A stretch of 64,000 nt of DNA from Winogradskyella tangerina (GTDB taxonomy: Bacteria > Bacteroidota > Bacteroidia > Flavobacteriales > Flavobacteriaceae): assembly GCF_003260205.1 (NCBI RefSeq), contig NZ_QERF01000008.1, forward strand, positions 124,001-188,000. Direction: 5' to 3'. The position numbers and the translations under genes are program-made. The notes beneath the pieces were generated by a model, which saw only the letters and a list, made by a program, of their open reading frames with translations, was not told where the DNA came from and did not search any database. This document shows positions 8,813 through 18,620 of this stretch, one piece after another. Each line of letters starts with the position of its first letter. Position 1 is the first letter of the stretch.

Positions 8813-9844
8813 TTAATTATCTTGATGCTTGGCGTAACCGCGCCACTTCTCAATGCATTGCTCCATGTCTTCTGGAAGCTCTGTAGAAAAACTCAGCCAT
8901 TTTCCAGTGGAAGGGTGTTCAAAACCTAGCGTCTTTGCATGAAGTGCTTGTCTGGGTAAAATTTTGAAACAGTTCTCGACAAACTGTTTGTATTTGGTGA
9001 AGGTAGTTCCCTTCAATATCTTTTCGCCTCCGTAGCGCTCATCATTGAATAATGTATGTCCTATATGCTTCATGTGCACGCGAATCTGATGGGTACGCCC
9101 GGTTTCGAGTTTACAACTTACCAGCGTAACATATCCAAATCGCTCAATAACCTTATAATGCGTAACAGCCGGTTTTCCTTTATAGGCTTCATCGCCTTCA
9201 TAAACTGTATTCTGCAACCTATTTTTTGGATGACGCCCTATATGTCCTTCGACGGTACCTTCGTCTTCATCTACATTCCCCCAAACCAAGGCTAAATACT
9301 CACGTTCACTGGTCTTTTCAGCAAATTGGTTTGATAAATGTGCCATAGCATTTTCGGTCTTGGCAACTACTAATAATCCACTTGTATCCTTGTCGATACG
9401 GTGAACTAGACCTGGCCGATCACTTGAGTTATTCGGGAGGTTTTCAAAATGAAAAATTAGTCCGTTAATCAAAGTCCCTGAGTAGTTTCCATGACCTGGA
9501 TGTACTACCATGCCTGCGGGCTTATTCACCACAAGTAGCTCGTCATCTTCGTACACGATATCAATAGGAATATCTTCGGCAACCAATAAATATTCATGTG
9601 GTGGATGTTCAAACTTTACGGTGATGTGATCGTTTGGTTTTACCTTGTAGTTCGACTTTACAGTCTTTCCGTTAACAAATATGCTCCCATCTTTTGCTGC
9701 TTGCTGAATCTTATTGCGCGTAGCATTTTCAACAAAGCTCATTAGATATTTATCAATACGCAAGGGCTGCTGACCTTTCTCTACTTTGAAGGCATAATGT
9801 TCGTAGAGTTCATCCTCTTCAGAAATATCACGAATATCAGTCAT
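8813..9844 (-). CDS. RluA family pseudouridine synthase (RluD-like)
   Basis: A 343-residue enzyme. An N-terminal S4 RNA-binding domain (about 27-85: LRIDKYLMSF, GSIFVNGKTVKSNYKV) precedes the RluA catalytic domain with motif HRIDKDTSGLLVV, in which Asp151 is the expected nucleophile. RTHQIRVHMKHIGH and the late QALHAKTLGFEHP motif are also typical. It isomerises uridine to pseudouridine in 23S rRNA; S4 plus length points to RluC/RluD. It is 4 bases downstream of the PASTA protein gene, an arrangement common in Flavobacteriaceae. Confidence 0.92.
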   Translation of the reverse strand: MTDIRDISEEDELYEHYAFKVEKGQQPLRIDKYLMSFVENATRNKIQQAAKDGSIFVNGKTVKSNYKVKPNDHITVKFEHPPHEYLLVAEDIPIDIVYEDDELLVVNKPAGMVVHPGHGNYSGTLINGLIFHFENLPNNSSDRPGLVHRIDKDTSGLLVVAKTENAMAHLSNQFAEKTSEREYLALVWGNVDEDEGTVEGHIGRHPKNRLQNTVYEGDEAYKGKPAVTHYKVIERFGYVTLVSCKLETGRTHQIRVHMKHIGHTLFNDERYGGEKILKGTTFTKYKQFVENCFKILPRQALHAKTLGFEHPSTGKWLSFSTELPEDMEQCIEKWRGYAKHQDN

Positions 9845-9848
9845 TGTT

Positions 9849-10400
9849 CTAGCGCTTTCCGTTCCCTAAGACTAGATCTATTGTAGACGTTAGCGGTAAT
9901 AAAGTTCCCGGCTCTAAAGTTTCGCCTTTATGCTTCATACCCAAAACCACATCTTTACCAATATTATCAACATAAGTAATATTGCCTATTTTGAATTCTA
10001 GAGCTTGAAGTTGTGGTTTAGCCTGACGGAAGGTTCGTTTTAAGATGTTAGGCACCTCAACCTTACGGTAGCCAGATGGATTTAGAATTAAGTAGATCTT
10101 ACGGTTTTCCTTAACCTGAGCTCCTGCGGCCGGATTTTGCTCAATCACAGAATACTTGGGATATTTGGGATTGAAATTAGCAGAATCCTGAATTTTCATT
10201 TCAAGATTATTGTCATCTAATTCGATCTTAACAGTCTCTAATGACTTCCCTTTCAGATCAGGAACTGTAACAAATTCGCCATGGTTTGTAGTTACATCTA
10301 ACCACTTCAAAATAAAAAAGCTAAGTACAACAACCGCAACTACGGCCAAAGCTACTTGCTTGAAAAACACTTTACTGGTTAAAAACTTAACTAAACTCAT
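9849..10400 (-). CDS. PASTA-domain membrane protein
   Basis: A 183-residue protein starting MSLVKFLTSK; the frame stays open upstream to 10487, but the upstream residues are not TM-like or family-like. There is one TM helix (about 15-33), then two PASTA repeats: FVTVPDLKGKSLETVK through LILNPSG, and EVPNILKRTFRQAKPQL onward. PASTA domains bind peptidoglycan or muropeptides, usually on Ser/Thr kinases or PBPs; here there is no kinase domain. The gene diverges from ddl, so both neighbours relate to the cell wall, while its own operon partner is a ribosomal RNA modification gene. Confidence 0.86.
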   Translation of the reverse strand: MSLVKFLTSKVFFKQVALAVVAVVVLSFFILKWLDVTTNHGEFVTVPDLKGKSLETVKIELDDNNLEMKIQDSANFNPKYPKYSVIEQNPAAGAQVKENRKIYLILNPSGYRKVEVPNILKRTFRQAKPQLQALEFKIGNITYVDNIGKDVVLGMKHKGETLEPGTLLPLTSTIDLVLGNGKR

Positions 10401-10461
10401 AGGCTGTTTTCTTGTGGACAAATCTAATAAATAATCTAACGCGATAAAATTAATATACGTA

Positions 10462-10487
10462 TTGAACAGTAGATTTAGATTGTTCAA
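10462..10487. repeat. Inverted repeat in the PASTA/ddl divergent region
   Basis: TTGAACA (10462-10468) and TGTTCAA (10481-10487) form a perfect 7-bp inverted repeat with a 12-base spacer between the divergent PASTA and ddl genes. It could be an operator; nothing else supports this. Confidence 0.3.
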
Positions 10488-10527
10488 AATAAATGATACT
10501 TTTACATAAAAGGATTAGACCTTAGGT

Positions 10528-11505
10528 ATGAAGAAAAACATAGCTATTATTATGGGAGGCTACTCGAGTGAATATGAAATTTCACTTAAGAGTGGTAAAG
10601 TGGTATATGAAACATTGAATAAAGATAAATACAATGCTTACCGTGTTCATATTTTCAAAGAGAAATGGGTTTATGTAGATGATGACAATAATGAGTATCC
10701 GATCGACAAAAATGACTTTTCGGTTCTATTATCTGATGAAAGCATTAAATTCGATTGTGTTTTTAATGCTATTCATGGTTCTCCGGGCGAGGATGGTTTT
10801 ATGCAAGCGTATTTTGAAATGCTCAATATCCCGCATACCAGTTGTAGTATGTATCAGGCAGCACTAACTTTTAATAAACGAGATTTGCTTGCTACTTTAA
10901 AACCATATGGTATAAAAACTGCAGAGAGCTTTTATTTAAATCTAGGAGACACCATCAATGAAGATGCCATTATCAGCAAGGTAGGACTACCATGTTTTGT
11001 TAAGGCGAATCGCTCTGGAAGTAGTTTTGGTATTTCTAAGGTTTATAAAAAGGAAGACCTACAAACGGCCATAGATCATTCATTTAAAGAGGACAACGAG
11101 ATCATCATTGAACAGTTTTTAGATGGTGTAGAAGTATCGGTTGGTGTGATATCTTATAAAGGTGAAATAACGGTTTTACCTATTACGGAGATTGTTTCTG
11201 AAAACGACTTCTTTGATTACGCGGCAAAATATGAAGGCAAATCTCAGGAAATTACTCCTGCCCGAATTTCAAAAGATTATGAAGAAAAGACCAGAAAAGT
11301 TGCCAAACAGATTTATAGCATACTCGGAATGACAGGCTTTTCACGTAGCGAATTTATCTTCAAGGATGACGAACCCTATCTTTTGGAAATGAACACCGTT
11401 CCTGGGTTAACAAAAGAGAGTATATTACCTCAACAAGCCGCAGAGGCAGGTATAAGTATGGCGGATCTTTTTGACAATGCGATCTCTGAAGCATTAAATA
11501 ATTAA
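10528..11505 (+). CDS. ddl: D-alanine--D-alanine ligase
   Basis: A 325-residue ATP-grasp ligase that makes the D-Ala-D-Ala dipeptide for peptidoglycan. Visible marks are the N-terminal IIMGGYSSEYEISLKSG, the NAIHGSPGEDG loop, LPCFVKANRSGSSFG (ATP-binding), the EQFLDGVEVSVGV strand and the metal-binding LLEMNTVPGLT. Length is normal for Ddl. It is transcribed divergently from the PASTA protein gene and is followed 56 bases later by coaD, which has its own promoter-like element. Confidence 0.95.
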   Translation: MKKNIAIIMGGYSSEYEISLKSGKVVYETLNKDKYNAYRVHIFKEKWVYVDDDNNEYPIDKNDFSVLLSDESIKFDCVFNAIHGSPGEDGFMQAYFEMLNIPHTSCSMYQAALTFNKRDLLATLKPYGIKTAESFYLNLGDTINEDAIISKVGLPCFVKANRSGSSFGISKVYKKEDLQTAIDHSFKEDNEIIIEQFLDGVEVSVGVISYKGEITVLPITEIVSENDFFDYAAKYEGKSQEITPARISKDYEEKTRKVAKQIYSILGMTGFSRSEFIFKDDEPYLLEMNTVPGLTKESILPQQAAEAGISMADLFDNAISEALNN

Positions 11506-11520
11506 CGATTTTAGAATTAC

Positions 11521-11528
11521 TATCTTTG
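11521..11528 (+). promoter_or_regulatory. -7 element upstream of coaD
   Basis: TATCTTTG matches the flavobacterial TAnnTTTG box exactly and lies 33 bases before the coaD ATG. No clear TTG is seen at -33. Confidence 0.55.
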
Positions 11529-11561
11529 ATATAATAAACCGTTCATTCGGAAATACAACAG

Positions 11562-12023
11562 ATGAAACGAGCTATATTTCCCGGATCCTTTGATCCTATA
11601 ACTTTAGGACACTACGATATTATTAAGCGAGGTGTAAAACTATTTGATGAAGTCATTGTTGCCATTGGCATTAATGCCGACAAAAAATATATGTTCACTC
11701 TTGAAGAACGTAAAAAATTCATTGAAGACGCGTTTAAGCATCAACCAAAAGTAAAGGTTACCACCTATAGCGGACTCACCGTAGACTATTGTAAAGAAGT
11801 CGATGCAAAATTTATTTTACGCGGACTGAGAAATCCAGCAGATTTTGAATTTGAAAAGGCCATTGCTCATACAAATCGCAAGCTCTCTAAAATTGAAACA
11901 GTCTTCTTATTAACGGCATCTAAAACATCTTTTATTTCCTCGTCGATTGTGCGAGATGTTATAAGAAATAATGGCGATTACTCCGTGCTAGTACCAGATA
12001 GTGTGAAAATTTCGGAAGATTAA
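11562..12023 (+). CDS. coaD: Pantetheine-phosphate adenylyltransferase
   Basis: A 153-residue nucleotidyltransferase of coenzyme A synthesis that joins ATP and 4'-phosphopantetheine to dephospho-CoA. The (T/H)xGH motif is TLGH (14-17) within FPGSFDPITLGHYDI; RGLRNPADFEFE and the C-terminal ISSSIVRDV (ISSTxxR-type) are intact. Size is standard. The TAnnTTTG box upstream suggests independent transcription from ddl. The gene converges on a membrane protein gene with two possible hairpins between. Confidence 0.95.
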   Translation: MKRAIFPGSFDPITLGHYDIIKRGVKLFDEVIVAIGINADKKYMFTLEERKKFIEDAFKHQPKVKVTTYSGLTVDYCKEVDAKFILRGLRNPADFEFEKAIAHTNRKLSKIETVFLLTASKTSFISSSIVRDVIRNNGDYSVLVPDSVKISED

Positions 12024-12043
12024 ATCTGAATCTTAGGCATAAA

Positions 12044-12087
12044 AAAACATCACCTGTCTCTTGAAATAAGTCAACAAATGATGTTTT
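12044..12087. repeat. Inverted repeat in coaD 3' region
   Basis: AAAACATCA (12044-12052) and TGATGTTTT (12079-12087) are perfect 9-bp arms around a 26-base loop. It is flanked by A and T runs, so a weak bidirectional terminator between the convergent genes is possible. Confidence 0.35.
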
Positions 12088-12135
12088 AAAATTGATTAAT
12101 AGCACATTAATTTAAAACTATTGTAAGTTTATTTC

Positions 12136-12161
12136 CGATTTTTTCGATAAATCGTTTTTTT
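12136..12161 (+). terminator. Possible AT-rich terminator after coaD
   Basis: A 6-bp stem CGATTT / AAATCG with a 7-base loop is followed by seven T. The stem is AT-rich and therefore weak. Confidence 0.38.
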
Positions 12162-12231
12162 AAAAGGTGAAACGCCGAATGGAGTAGTCACTTTCTTAAA
12201 TTGAAAAATTCGAATTCAAAAAAATAATCGA

Positions 12232-12942
12232 CTATTCTGTAAAAAGTAATATTTGTTTGCGCAATTCAGATTTTGGAGTCTTACCGTCATAGGACTTCTC
12301 TACAAAATACTCTAATATTTCGCTATTTTCTCTAATACCTACTAATATGAAATCTACGATACCTCTCATCAAAATGAGTAACATTGCTGCTGCTATTGAA
12401 CCACTAGATATAATAATAAAGAATCCTGCAAGTATTACTGTAAATTGCTGGATTACGATTCTTAAGTAGGGTTTAAACATGATTTCTTTAACCTCATATT
12501 TTAAATATTTCTTTGGTAGAAGGAAATCAAAAATATATTTTACAAGTTGAGTAACTGTTAGAAAGGTCAATATCAGAGGCATCCCTTCTAGTTGAAATAC
12601 CGCCTTAAAATTTGTGATGAGATGGAAGGGCTCCTTAACAAAACCATCATTATCAAAACTGAAGAATGCGAACACAAAAACAGATTGCACCGCAATAAAG
12701 AAACCATAATGAACTATAAAAAATAAAATGTACTTCATTACAGATTCACCTTTACCATTATGCTTATGGCAGGTATACATTTTGAAGCAATTAAATACGC
12801 CAATCACAATAGTCTCTAAAAAATAACCAAATAACACGGCGTAAGCTTCAATTTTGCCTAGAGCTACTAAAAGCATTAAGAATAGTACATTGCCCCACGC
12901 AAAAGCATTGGTTTTATTTGGAATGAAAACACTTTTTAGCAT
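12232..12942 (-). CDS. DUF6498-like integral membrane protein
   Basis: A 236-residue protein with about six hydrophobic segments. The N-terminal AWGNVLFLMLLVALGKIEAYAVLFGYFLETIVIGVFN pattern, followed by a charged loop (CHKHNGKGES) and YILFFIVHYGFFIAVQSVFVF, resembles the DUF6498 family. No catalytic motif is visible. It is a single gene converging on coaD and separated by about 50 bases from the GSCFA gene upstream. Function unknown. Confidence 0.68.
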   Translation of the reverse strand: MLKSVFIPNKTNAFAWGNVLFLMLLVALGKIEAYAVLFGYFLETIVIGVFNCFKMYTCHKHNGKGESVMKYILFFIVHYGFFIAVQSVFVFAFFSFDNDGFVKEPFHLITNFKAVFQLEGMPLILTFLTVTQLVKYIFDFLLPKKYLKYEVKEIMFKPYLRIVIQQFTVILAGFFIIISSGSIAAAMLLILMRGIVDFILVGIRENSEILEYFVEKSYDGKTPKSELRKQILLFTE

Positions 12943-12992
12943 ACTTTAATTAGAACTTTTATGATTAAAGTTGCGATGAAGATACTAAATGT

Positions 12993-13943
12993 TCAAAATT
13001 TAATAAATGGAAACGCTCCTTGTAACTGATTAATTCTGGTTTCAAGTGATTTCAAAAATTGCTGATGCGCCTCAGAATTTGGATTAAAAGGTTTGTGATT
13101 TAAACCCTTTTGAATACTTTCAACTTCATCCATCATGGCATGAGCACCTTCAGCTACCCAGACCATTTTGAACTTGTTCCAGATGTAATCTATGGCAATT
13201 CCATTGGGATGAATCATATCCGACTTATAAAAGCGATAATCTCTTAACTCATCCATCATAAGCTCGTACGACGGGAAATAATACTGATGCAATCTATGAT
13301 CGATCATGTTATGCACAGCAGAAATAAGATGTGCTTTACTCTGTGTATTTTCAACAAATCCATCTTTCAAATGTCTCACCGGCGAAACTGTAAATATTAC
13401 ATTTACCTTCGGGTTCACACTTCGAACTAAACTAATGATCGCATCGAGCGATTGTGAAATAGTGTCAACTGATAATAATTCCTTCAAAAAATGTTTCTGC
13501 GGAATTTTATGACAGTTGGAGACAATGCGATCCGTTTCGATATGTCGATAGACCCAGCTAGTACCAAGGGTGATGATGACATGAGTAGCATTGGTGAGTT
13601 TTTGCAACGAATCGTCTAAATTTGAATTCAGCTTACTTAATAACCCATCTTTACTAGAGCTATTTAATTTTGAATGGGCATCTAAACACAACCATTGCTC
13701 ATTATTGAAAAGTAATTCATCTTCAGAATAATAGTCTGAATTTATTGCCCGCGTAATGAAGCGTTCGATAGCTAAGGGATTAAATAATATTCCGAATGGA
13801 TTTATACGGGTTCGAAACTTAAAATAGGAGAATTTAGCGCCTATATTTTCTGAAAAACACGATCCTAATAAAACAACTTCAGAATTATAATCGATCTGAT
13901 CATATTTCTGAGGTTGTAATGGTATTTGTGTTTGAAGATCCAA
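12993..13943 (-). CDS. GSCFA domain protein
   Basis: A 316-residue protein with the eponymous motif LLGSCFSENIG near residue 30 and RTRINPFGILFNP after it; VIITLGTSWVYRH and IFTVSPVRHLKDG are also family-typical. GSCFA proteins have an SGNH-hydrolase-like fold (a Ser in GSC, a late DMIHPN Asp/His motif is present here), but the reaction is unknown. It starts with TTG at 13943, directly after the alaS stop with no gap, which makes translation coupled to alaS likely. Confidence 0.88.
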   Translation of the reverse strand: MDLQTQIPLQPQKYDQIDYNSEVVLLGSCFSENIGAKFSYFKFRTRINPFGILFNPLAIERFITRAINSDYYSEDELLFNNEQWLCLDAHSKLNSSSKDGLLSKLNSNLDDSLQKLTNATHVIITLGTSWVYRHIETDRIVSNCHKIPQKHFLKELLSVDTISQSLDAIISLVRSVNPKVNVIFTVSPVRHLKDGFVENTQSKAHLISAVHNMIDHRLHQYYFPSYELMMDELRDYRFYKSDMIHPNGIAIDYIWNKFKMVWVAEGAHAMMDEVESIQKGLNHKPFNPNSEAHQQFLKSLETRINQLQGAFPFIKF

Positions 13944-16559
13944 TTAAATATAAGCTTTGGCCTGATCGAGTGCCTCATCTATCCCATCTGGATTTTTTCC
14001 AGATGCCATAGCATATGTTGCATGCCCACCTCCATTACCACCAATTAAACTACTTAATTCCTTTATAATTTTACCAGCATTTAAATTATTGTTTTCTACA
14101 ATATATTTTGATACGAAACAGGCAATTTGAACCTTACCATTATTTTGATTCGCTACCACTACGAAAGTGTTTGAAGACACTTCACCTAAGCGGTAGGCTA
14201 TATCCTTTAATTTCAACATATTATATGTTGAGCTGATCTTTTGCGCTAAAAACATAACACCATCAATATGTTCGAACCTATTTGAATAAAAATTCACGCA
14301 ATGTCTCAATAACTCATTTTCCATTCTAGAAAGTTGACTTTTGAGAGTTAAATTTTCATCCTTTAATTTTTCTATTGCCTTTAGAGGATCTTTAGTTTTT
14401 AGTAAATCTCTTATTTCAAAATAAGCTCTGTTATTTTCAAAATAAAAGTCCTTTACGGCATCATAGGTAATAGCTTCAATTCGACGTATACCAGCAGCAA
14501 CAGCACCTTCAGATACAATTTTAAAATGCCAAATATCACCTGTATTATTTACATGAGTTCCACCGCAAAGTTCTATAGACTGACCAAAACGGATCGTTCT
14601 TACCGTATCACCATATTTTTCACCAAAAAGTGATATAGCGCCATCTGCAATAGCCTGATCTTTAGGTACGCTGCGTTTCTCTTCCAAAGGTAATTTTCCG
14701 TCAATTCGTGCATTGACAAAATCCTCAACGTCTCGCAGTTCTTCCGTCGTCAATTTTGAAAAATGCGAAAAATCGAATCGCAAATGTTTAGAGTGCACAG
14801 CAGAACCTTTTTGTTCTACATGGGTTCCTAAAACTTCTCTCAACGCCTGGTGTAATAAATGTGTTGCTGTGTGGTTACATTCAGTTCTAAAACGTTGTTT
14901 CTCATCAACTACCGCCTGAAATCTGTCTTCTAAATTCTCAGGAAGGTTTTTTGTGAAATGTATAATGACATTATTCTCTTTTTTAGTGTCTAAAATATAA
15001 ACAACATCACCGTTGACGTCTTGTAAATATCCCTTATCTCCAACTTGTCCACCACCTTCAGCATAGAATGGTGTTAAATTGAATACCAATTGATACATCT
15101 CGCCGTCCTTCTTTGTAGTCACCTTTCGGTAACGCACAATTTTAACTTCAGCCTCTAATGAATCGTAACCAATAAATTCTTGCTCTTCATCTTCGATCAG
15201 CACCGTCCAGTCATCAGAAATTAATTCGGAAGCCTCGCGTCCTCGGCCTTGTTGTTCTTTTAATTTTTGATCAAATTGGGCTTTATTGTAGGTGTAACCT
15301 TGTTCTCTTAAAATCAATTCTGTTAGGTCTTCAGGAAAACCATAGGTGTCTTTAAGTTCAAATACTTTGGCACCTGAAATCTCCTTTGAAGAGGCGTTTT
15401 CTATAATTCTATTTAAGAGGATTAAACCTTGATCTAATTTTCTTAGGAAAGACTGTTCTTCCTCCTTAATAACATTCTCAATGAGTTGTTTTTGCGTTTT
15501 AAGTTCAGGGAAGGCCTTACCCATTTTCTTAGTTAAAATATCGACTAGGCGATAAATAAATGGGTCTTTTTTATCCAAAAAGGTAAAACCATAACGCACC
15601 GCACGTCGTAAAATCCGTCTAATAACATAGCCTCGTGTTGTGCTACTTGGTAATTGACCATCAGCAATAGAGAAAGCCACTGCTCTAACATGATCTGCAA
15701 TAACCCTAATTGCAACATCTACCTTCTCATCATTGCCATAATCTTTATTAGTGATAGCTTCGATCTCTCTGATCAAAGGTGTAAATACATCCGTATCGTA
15801 ATTAGACTTTACCCCTTGAAGCACCATACATAAACGCTCAAAGCCCATACCAGTATCGATATGTTTATTTGGCAGGTTTTCTAAGGATTTATCAGCCTTG
15901 CGATTGTACTGCATGAAAACTAAATTCCAGATCTCAACCACTTGAGGGTGATCCATATTTACAAGGTCCTTACCATCTACTTTAGCCTTTTCTTCTTCAG
16001 AACGAATATCTACATGAATTTCACTACATGGACCGCATGGACCTTGATCGCCCATTTCCCAGAAGTTGTCGTTCTTATTCCCCATAAGGATTCGATCCTC
16101 AGGAATGATCGCTTTCCAAAGATCGTAAGCTTCTTGATCCATCGGAAGATTATCTGCATCATCGCTGCCTTCAAATACTGTGACGTATAAAATATCCTTG
16201 TCAATTCCGTAAACTTCAGTAAGCAACTCCCAAGCCCAAGCAATAGCCTCCTTTTTAAAGTAATCGCCAAAACTCCAGTTACCTAGCATCTCAAACAACG
16301 TATGATGATAAGTATCATACCCGACTTCTTCAAGATCATTGTGTTTCCCAGAGACTCTTAGGCATTTTTGTGTATCAGCAATTCGATTACTTTTAGGCTC
16401 ACTATTGCCCAAGAAATATTCTTTAAATGGTGCCATCCCTGAGTTTACAAACATCAAGGTAGGATCATCTTTAGTTACCATCGGAGCCGAAGGAACAATA
16501 AGGTGCGATTTAGATTTAAAAAACTCTAAAAACTTAGTACGAATTTCTTGAGACGTCAT
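13944..16559 (-). CDS. alaS: Alanyl-tRNA synthetase
   Basis: A full-length 871-residue AlaRS. The N-terminal class II core begins with [15 protein letters not shown] and contains [11 protein letters not shown] and the TDTQKCLR-type region ([20 protein letters not shown]). The editing domain holds the zinc/editing motifs HTATHLLH and CGGTH. The C-terminal DHHA1 domain ends with [15 protein letters not shown]. It charges tRNA-Ala and hydrolyses mischarged Ser/Gly. It is the first gene of an alaS-GSCFA unit and is divergent from the M23 peptidase. Confidence 0.97.
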   Translation of the reverse strand: MTSQEIRTKFLEFFKSKSHLIVPSAPMVTKDDPTLMFVNSGMAPFKEYFLGNSEPKSNRIADTQKCLRVSGKHNDLEEVGYDTYHHTLFEMLGNWSFGDYFKKEAIAWAWELLTEVYGIDKDILYVTVFEGSDDADNLPMDQEAYDLWKAIIPEDRILMGNKNDNFWEMGDQGPCGPCSEIHVDIRSEEEKAKVDGKDLVNMDHPQVVEIWNLVFMQYNRKADKSLENLPNKHIDTGMGFERLCMVLQGVKSNYDTDVFTPLIREIEAITNKDYGNDEKVDVAIRVIADHVRAVAFSIADGQLPSSTTRGYVIRRILRRAVRYGFTFLDKKDPFIYRLVDILTKKMGKAFPELKTQKQLIENVIKEEEQSFLRKLDQGLILLNRIIENASSKEISGAKVFELKDTYGFPEDLTELILREQGYTYNKAQFDQKLKEQQGRGREASELISDDWTVLIEDEEQEFIGYDSLEAEVKIVRYRKVTTKKDGEMYQLVFNLTPFYAEGGGQVGDKGYLQDVNGDVVYILDTKKENNVIIHFTKNLPENLEDRFQAVVDEKQRFRTECNHTATHLLHQALREVLGTHVEQKGSAVHSKHLRFDFSHFSKLTTEELRDVEDFVNARIDGKLPLEEKRSVPKDQAIADGAISLFGEKYGDTVRTIRFGQSIELCGGTHVNNTGDIWHFKIVSEGAVAAGIRRIEAITYDAVKDFYFENNRAYFEIRDLLKTKDPLKAIEKLKDENLTLKSQLSRMENELLRHCVNFYSNRFEHIDGVMFLAQKISSTYNMLKLKDIAYRLGEVSSNTFVVVANQNNGKVQIACFVSKYIVENNNLNAGKIIKELSSLIGGNGGGHATYAMASGKNPDGIDEALDQAKAYI

Positions 16560-16613
16560 ATACTTATATTATAGCCAGTATCGTTATTATTACCACATTT
16601 GCAAAACAATCTT

Positions 16614-16621
16614 TATATTTG
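16614..16621 (+). promoter_or_regulatory. -7-like element upstream of the M23 peptidase gene
   Basis: TATATTTG matches TAnnTTTG on the + strand, 67 bases before the peptidase ATG. The nearest TTG upstream is too close for a -33 box, so this is tentative. Confidence 0.35.
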
Positions 16622-16688
16622 AAGGTTAAGCAATTTTTGCGGAACACAATTAGTGCATATTTCCTGCAAAAATAGTATAAATTAGAAC

Positions 16689-17660
16689 ATGGCTAAGGTA
16701 AAATATTATTATGATGCTGATACGCTTTCTTACCGCAAAATAGAGCGTAAAAAAGCAACTACAATTAAATACGCTGCAGTTTTTCTGACGGCAGCAGGTT
16801 TATTTGGCTTCTTATCTTTTGCTATTATTAGTAGTTATGTTCAATCACCTAAAGAGCGACAGTTAGCAAGAGAGCTCCAAAATATGGAACTTCAGTATGA
16901 ATTACTTAATAAGCGTATGGACGACGCTATTGCTGCTTTAGAAAATGTTGAAGAACGCGATAATGCTATCTATAGACTTTATTTTGAGGCTAATCCGATT
17001 CCAGCCGAACAAAGAAGAGCCGGTTTTGGTGGTATCAATCGCTACAAAAAGTTTGAAGGTTTTGACAACTCCCAACTCATTGCGGAAAGCAACAAGCGAC
17101 TAGATATTCTTGAAAAAGCAATAGTTGTACAATCAAGATCATTAGATGAGATCGCTAAGCTCGCTGAGGATAAAGAGAAGTTTTTACAAGCCATACCAGC
17201 TATTCAACCTGTGAATAATGAAAGCTTAACTCGAATGGCATCGGGTTACGGATATAGAACTGATCCATTTACCAAAGCCCGTAAATTTCACTTCGGAATG
17301 GATTTTACAGCGCCTCGTGGTACGCCAGTTTATGCTACCGGTGATGGTATCGTAAAACGAGCCGATAATAGTTCGTCGGGTTATGGAAAGCACATACGTA
17401 TAGATCATGGCTATGGCTATGTTTCACTATATGCGCATTTATATAAATATAATGTTCGGGTTAACCAACGTGTAAAACGTGGTGACCTTATTGGATATGT
17501 TGGAAGCACCGGTAGATCAGAAGCACCACACCTTCATTACGAAGTATTTAAAGACGGTGAACGTATTAATCCAATAAACTTCTACTATGGTAATCTTTCT
17601 GCTAAGGAGTTTAATGAGTTATTAAGAAAGGCATCATTAGAAAACCAATCTCTCGATTAA
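16689..17660 (+). CDS. M23 family metallopeptidase
   Basis: A 323-residue bitopic protein: TM helix about 29-50, a coiled-coil stretch about 55-95 (LARELQNMELQYELLNKRMDDAI-type heptads), then a LytM/M23 domain about 180-300. Zinc ligands are His201 and Asp205 (HFGMD) and His283 (HLH); His250 (YAHL) and His281 complete the active site. The domain is therefore predicted active and would cut peptidoglycan peptide cross-links in the periplasm. The architecture matches envelope division or shape endopeptidases. A MerR gene follows 3 bases later. Confidence 0.92.
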   Translation: MAKVKYYYDADTLSYRKIERKKATTIKYAAVFLTAAGLFGFLSFAIISSYVQSPKERQLARELQNMELQYELLNKRMDDAIAALENVEERDNAIYRLYFEANPIPAEQRRAGFGGINRYKKFEGFDNSQLIAESNKRLDILEKAIVVQSRSLDEIAKLAEDKEKFLQAIPAIQPVNNESLTRMASGYGYRTDPFTKARKFHFGMDFTAPRGTPVYATGDGIVKRADNSSSGYGKHIRIDHGYGYVSLYAHLYKYNVRVNQRVKRGDLIGYVGSTGRSEAPHLHYEVFKDGERINPINFYYGNLSAKEFNELLRKASLENQSLD

Positions 17661-17663
17661 AAT

Positions 17664-17993
17664 ATGCATATAGAATTACCAGAAAAACGCTATTACGGCA
17701 TTGGTGAAGTGGCCAAAGCATTCAATGTTAATGCCTCATTAATTCGTTTTTGGGAAAAGGAATTCGATATCATCAAACCAAAGAAAAATGCTAAAGGCAA
17801 TCGCAAGTTTACGCCTGAGGATATCAAAAATTTAAAGTTTATCTACCACCTCGTTAAAGAAAGAGGATTTACACTTGAAGGCGCTAAAATTCATTTAAAA
17901 GAGGAAAAGAAAAAATCGCTTGAGAAGTTTGAGATTATCGAAAAGCTTGAAAGTATTAAAGCACAATTAATCAAAATAAAAACACAACTTTAA
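17664..17993 (+). CDS. MerR family transcriptional regulator
   Basis: A 109-residue protein with an N-terminal MerR winged helix-turn-helix (RYYGIGEVAKAFNVNASLIRFWEKEF) and the second wing region (NRKFTPEDIKNLKFI). The C-terminus is a short Lys/Glu-rich coiled coil without an effector domain or clustered cysteines, so no metal sensing is evident. It sits between the M23 peptidase and lemA and is probably cotranscribed with both; targets unknown. Confidence 0.9.
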   Translation: MHIELPEKRYYGIGEVAKAFNVNASLIRFWEKEFDIIKPKKNAKGNRKFTPEDIKNLKFIYHLVKERGFTLEGAKIHLKEEKKKSLEKFEIIEKLESIKAQLIKIKTQL

Positions 17994-18011
17994 ACTAAAA
18001 CTCAATCAATT

Positions 18012-18611
18012 ATGAAAAAATGGTTAATCCCTTTAGTCGTTCTTGCGATTGTAGGATTTGGAATCTATCAATGGGCGGTTGGTATAAATAATACTTCAGT
18101 AGAATTAGAAGCTAATGCTAAAACGGCGTGGTCTAATGTAGAAAGCACCTACCAAAGACGAAGCGATTTATATAGCACAGTAGTTAAAACTGTTCAAGGT
18201 GCTGCAGATTTTGAAAGAAACGTCTTAAACGAGGTAATTGAAGCGCGCTCTAAAGCCACCTCAATTAATGTTGATGTTAGTGATCTCACTCCAGAAAATT
18301 TAGAGAAATTCCAACAAGCTCAAAGTCAATTAAAAGGCTCTTTCAGTCGACTAATAGCAACATTTGAGCGTTATCCAGATTTGAAGGCGACACAACAATT
18401 TAGAGATTTTCAGGCACAACAAGAAGGTACCGAAAACCGAATAAATATCGCAAGAGATCGTTATAACGAAGCCGTTAATAAATACGATATCTATACCACT
18501 AAATTCCCAAATAAGATATTAGCTGGAATCTTTGGATTCAAGGAAATGGCAAGATTTAAAGCCGACCCTGGTGCAGACAAAGTACCCGATATTCAATTCA
18601 AGAACGATTAA
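18012..18611 (+). CDS. lemA: LemA family protein
   Basis: A 199-residue LemA protein: a single N-terminal TM helix (about 4-23) followed by a long helical domain with the family sequences NNTSVELEANAKTAWSNVE, YQRRSDLYSTVVKTVQG and NRINIARDRYNEAVNKYD. LemA proteins are membrane-anchored helical bundles of unclear function that commonly neighbour TPM-domain genes, as here. The next gene starts 9 bases downstream. Confidence 0.93.
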   Translation: MKKWLIPLVVLAIVGFGIYQWAVGINNTSVELEANAKTAWSNVESTYQRRSDLYSTVVKTVQGAADFERNVLNEVIEARSKATSINVDVSDLTPENLEKFQQAQSQLKGSFSRLIATFERYPDLKATQQFRDFQAQQEGTENRINIARDRYNEAVNKYDIYTTKFPNKILAGIFGFKEMARFKADPGADKVPDIQFKND

Positions 18612-18620
18612 TTATTAAAC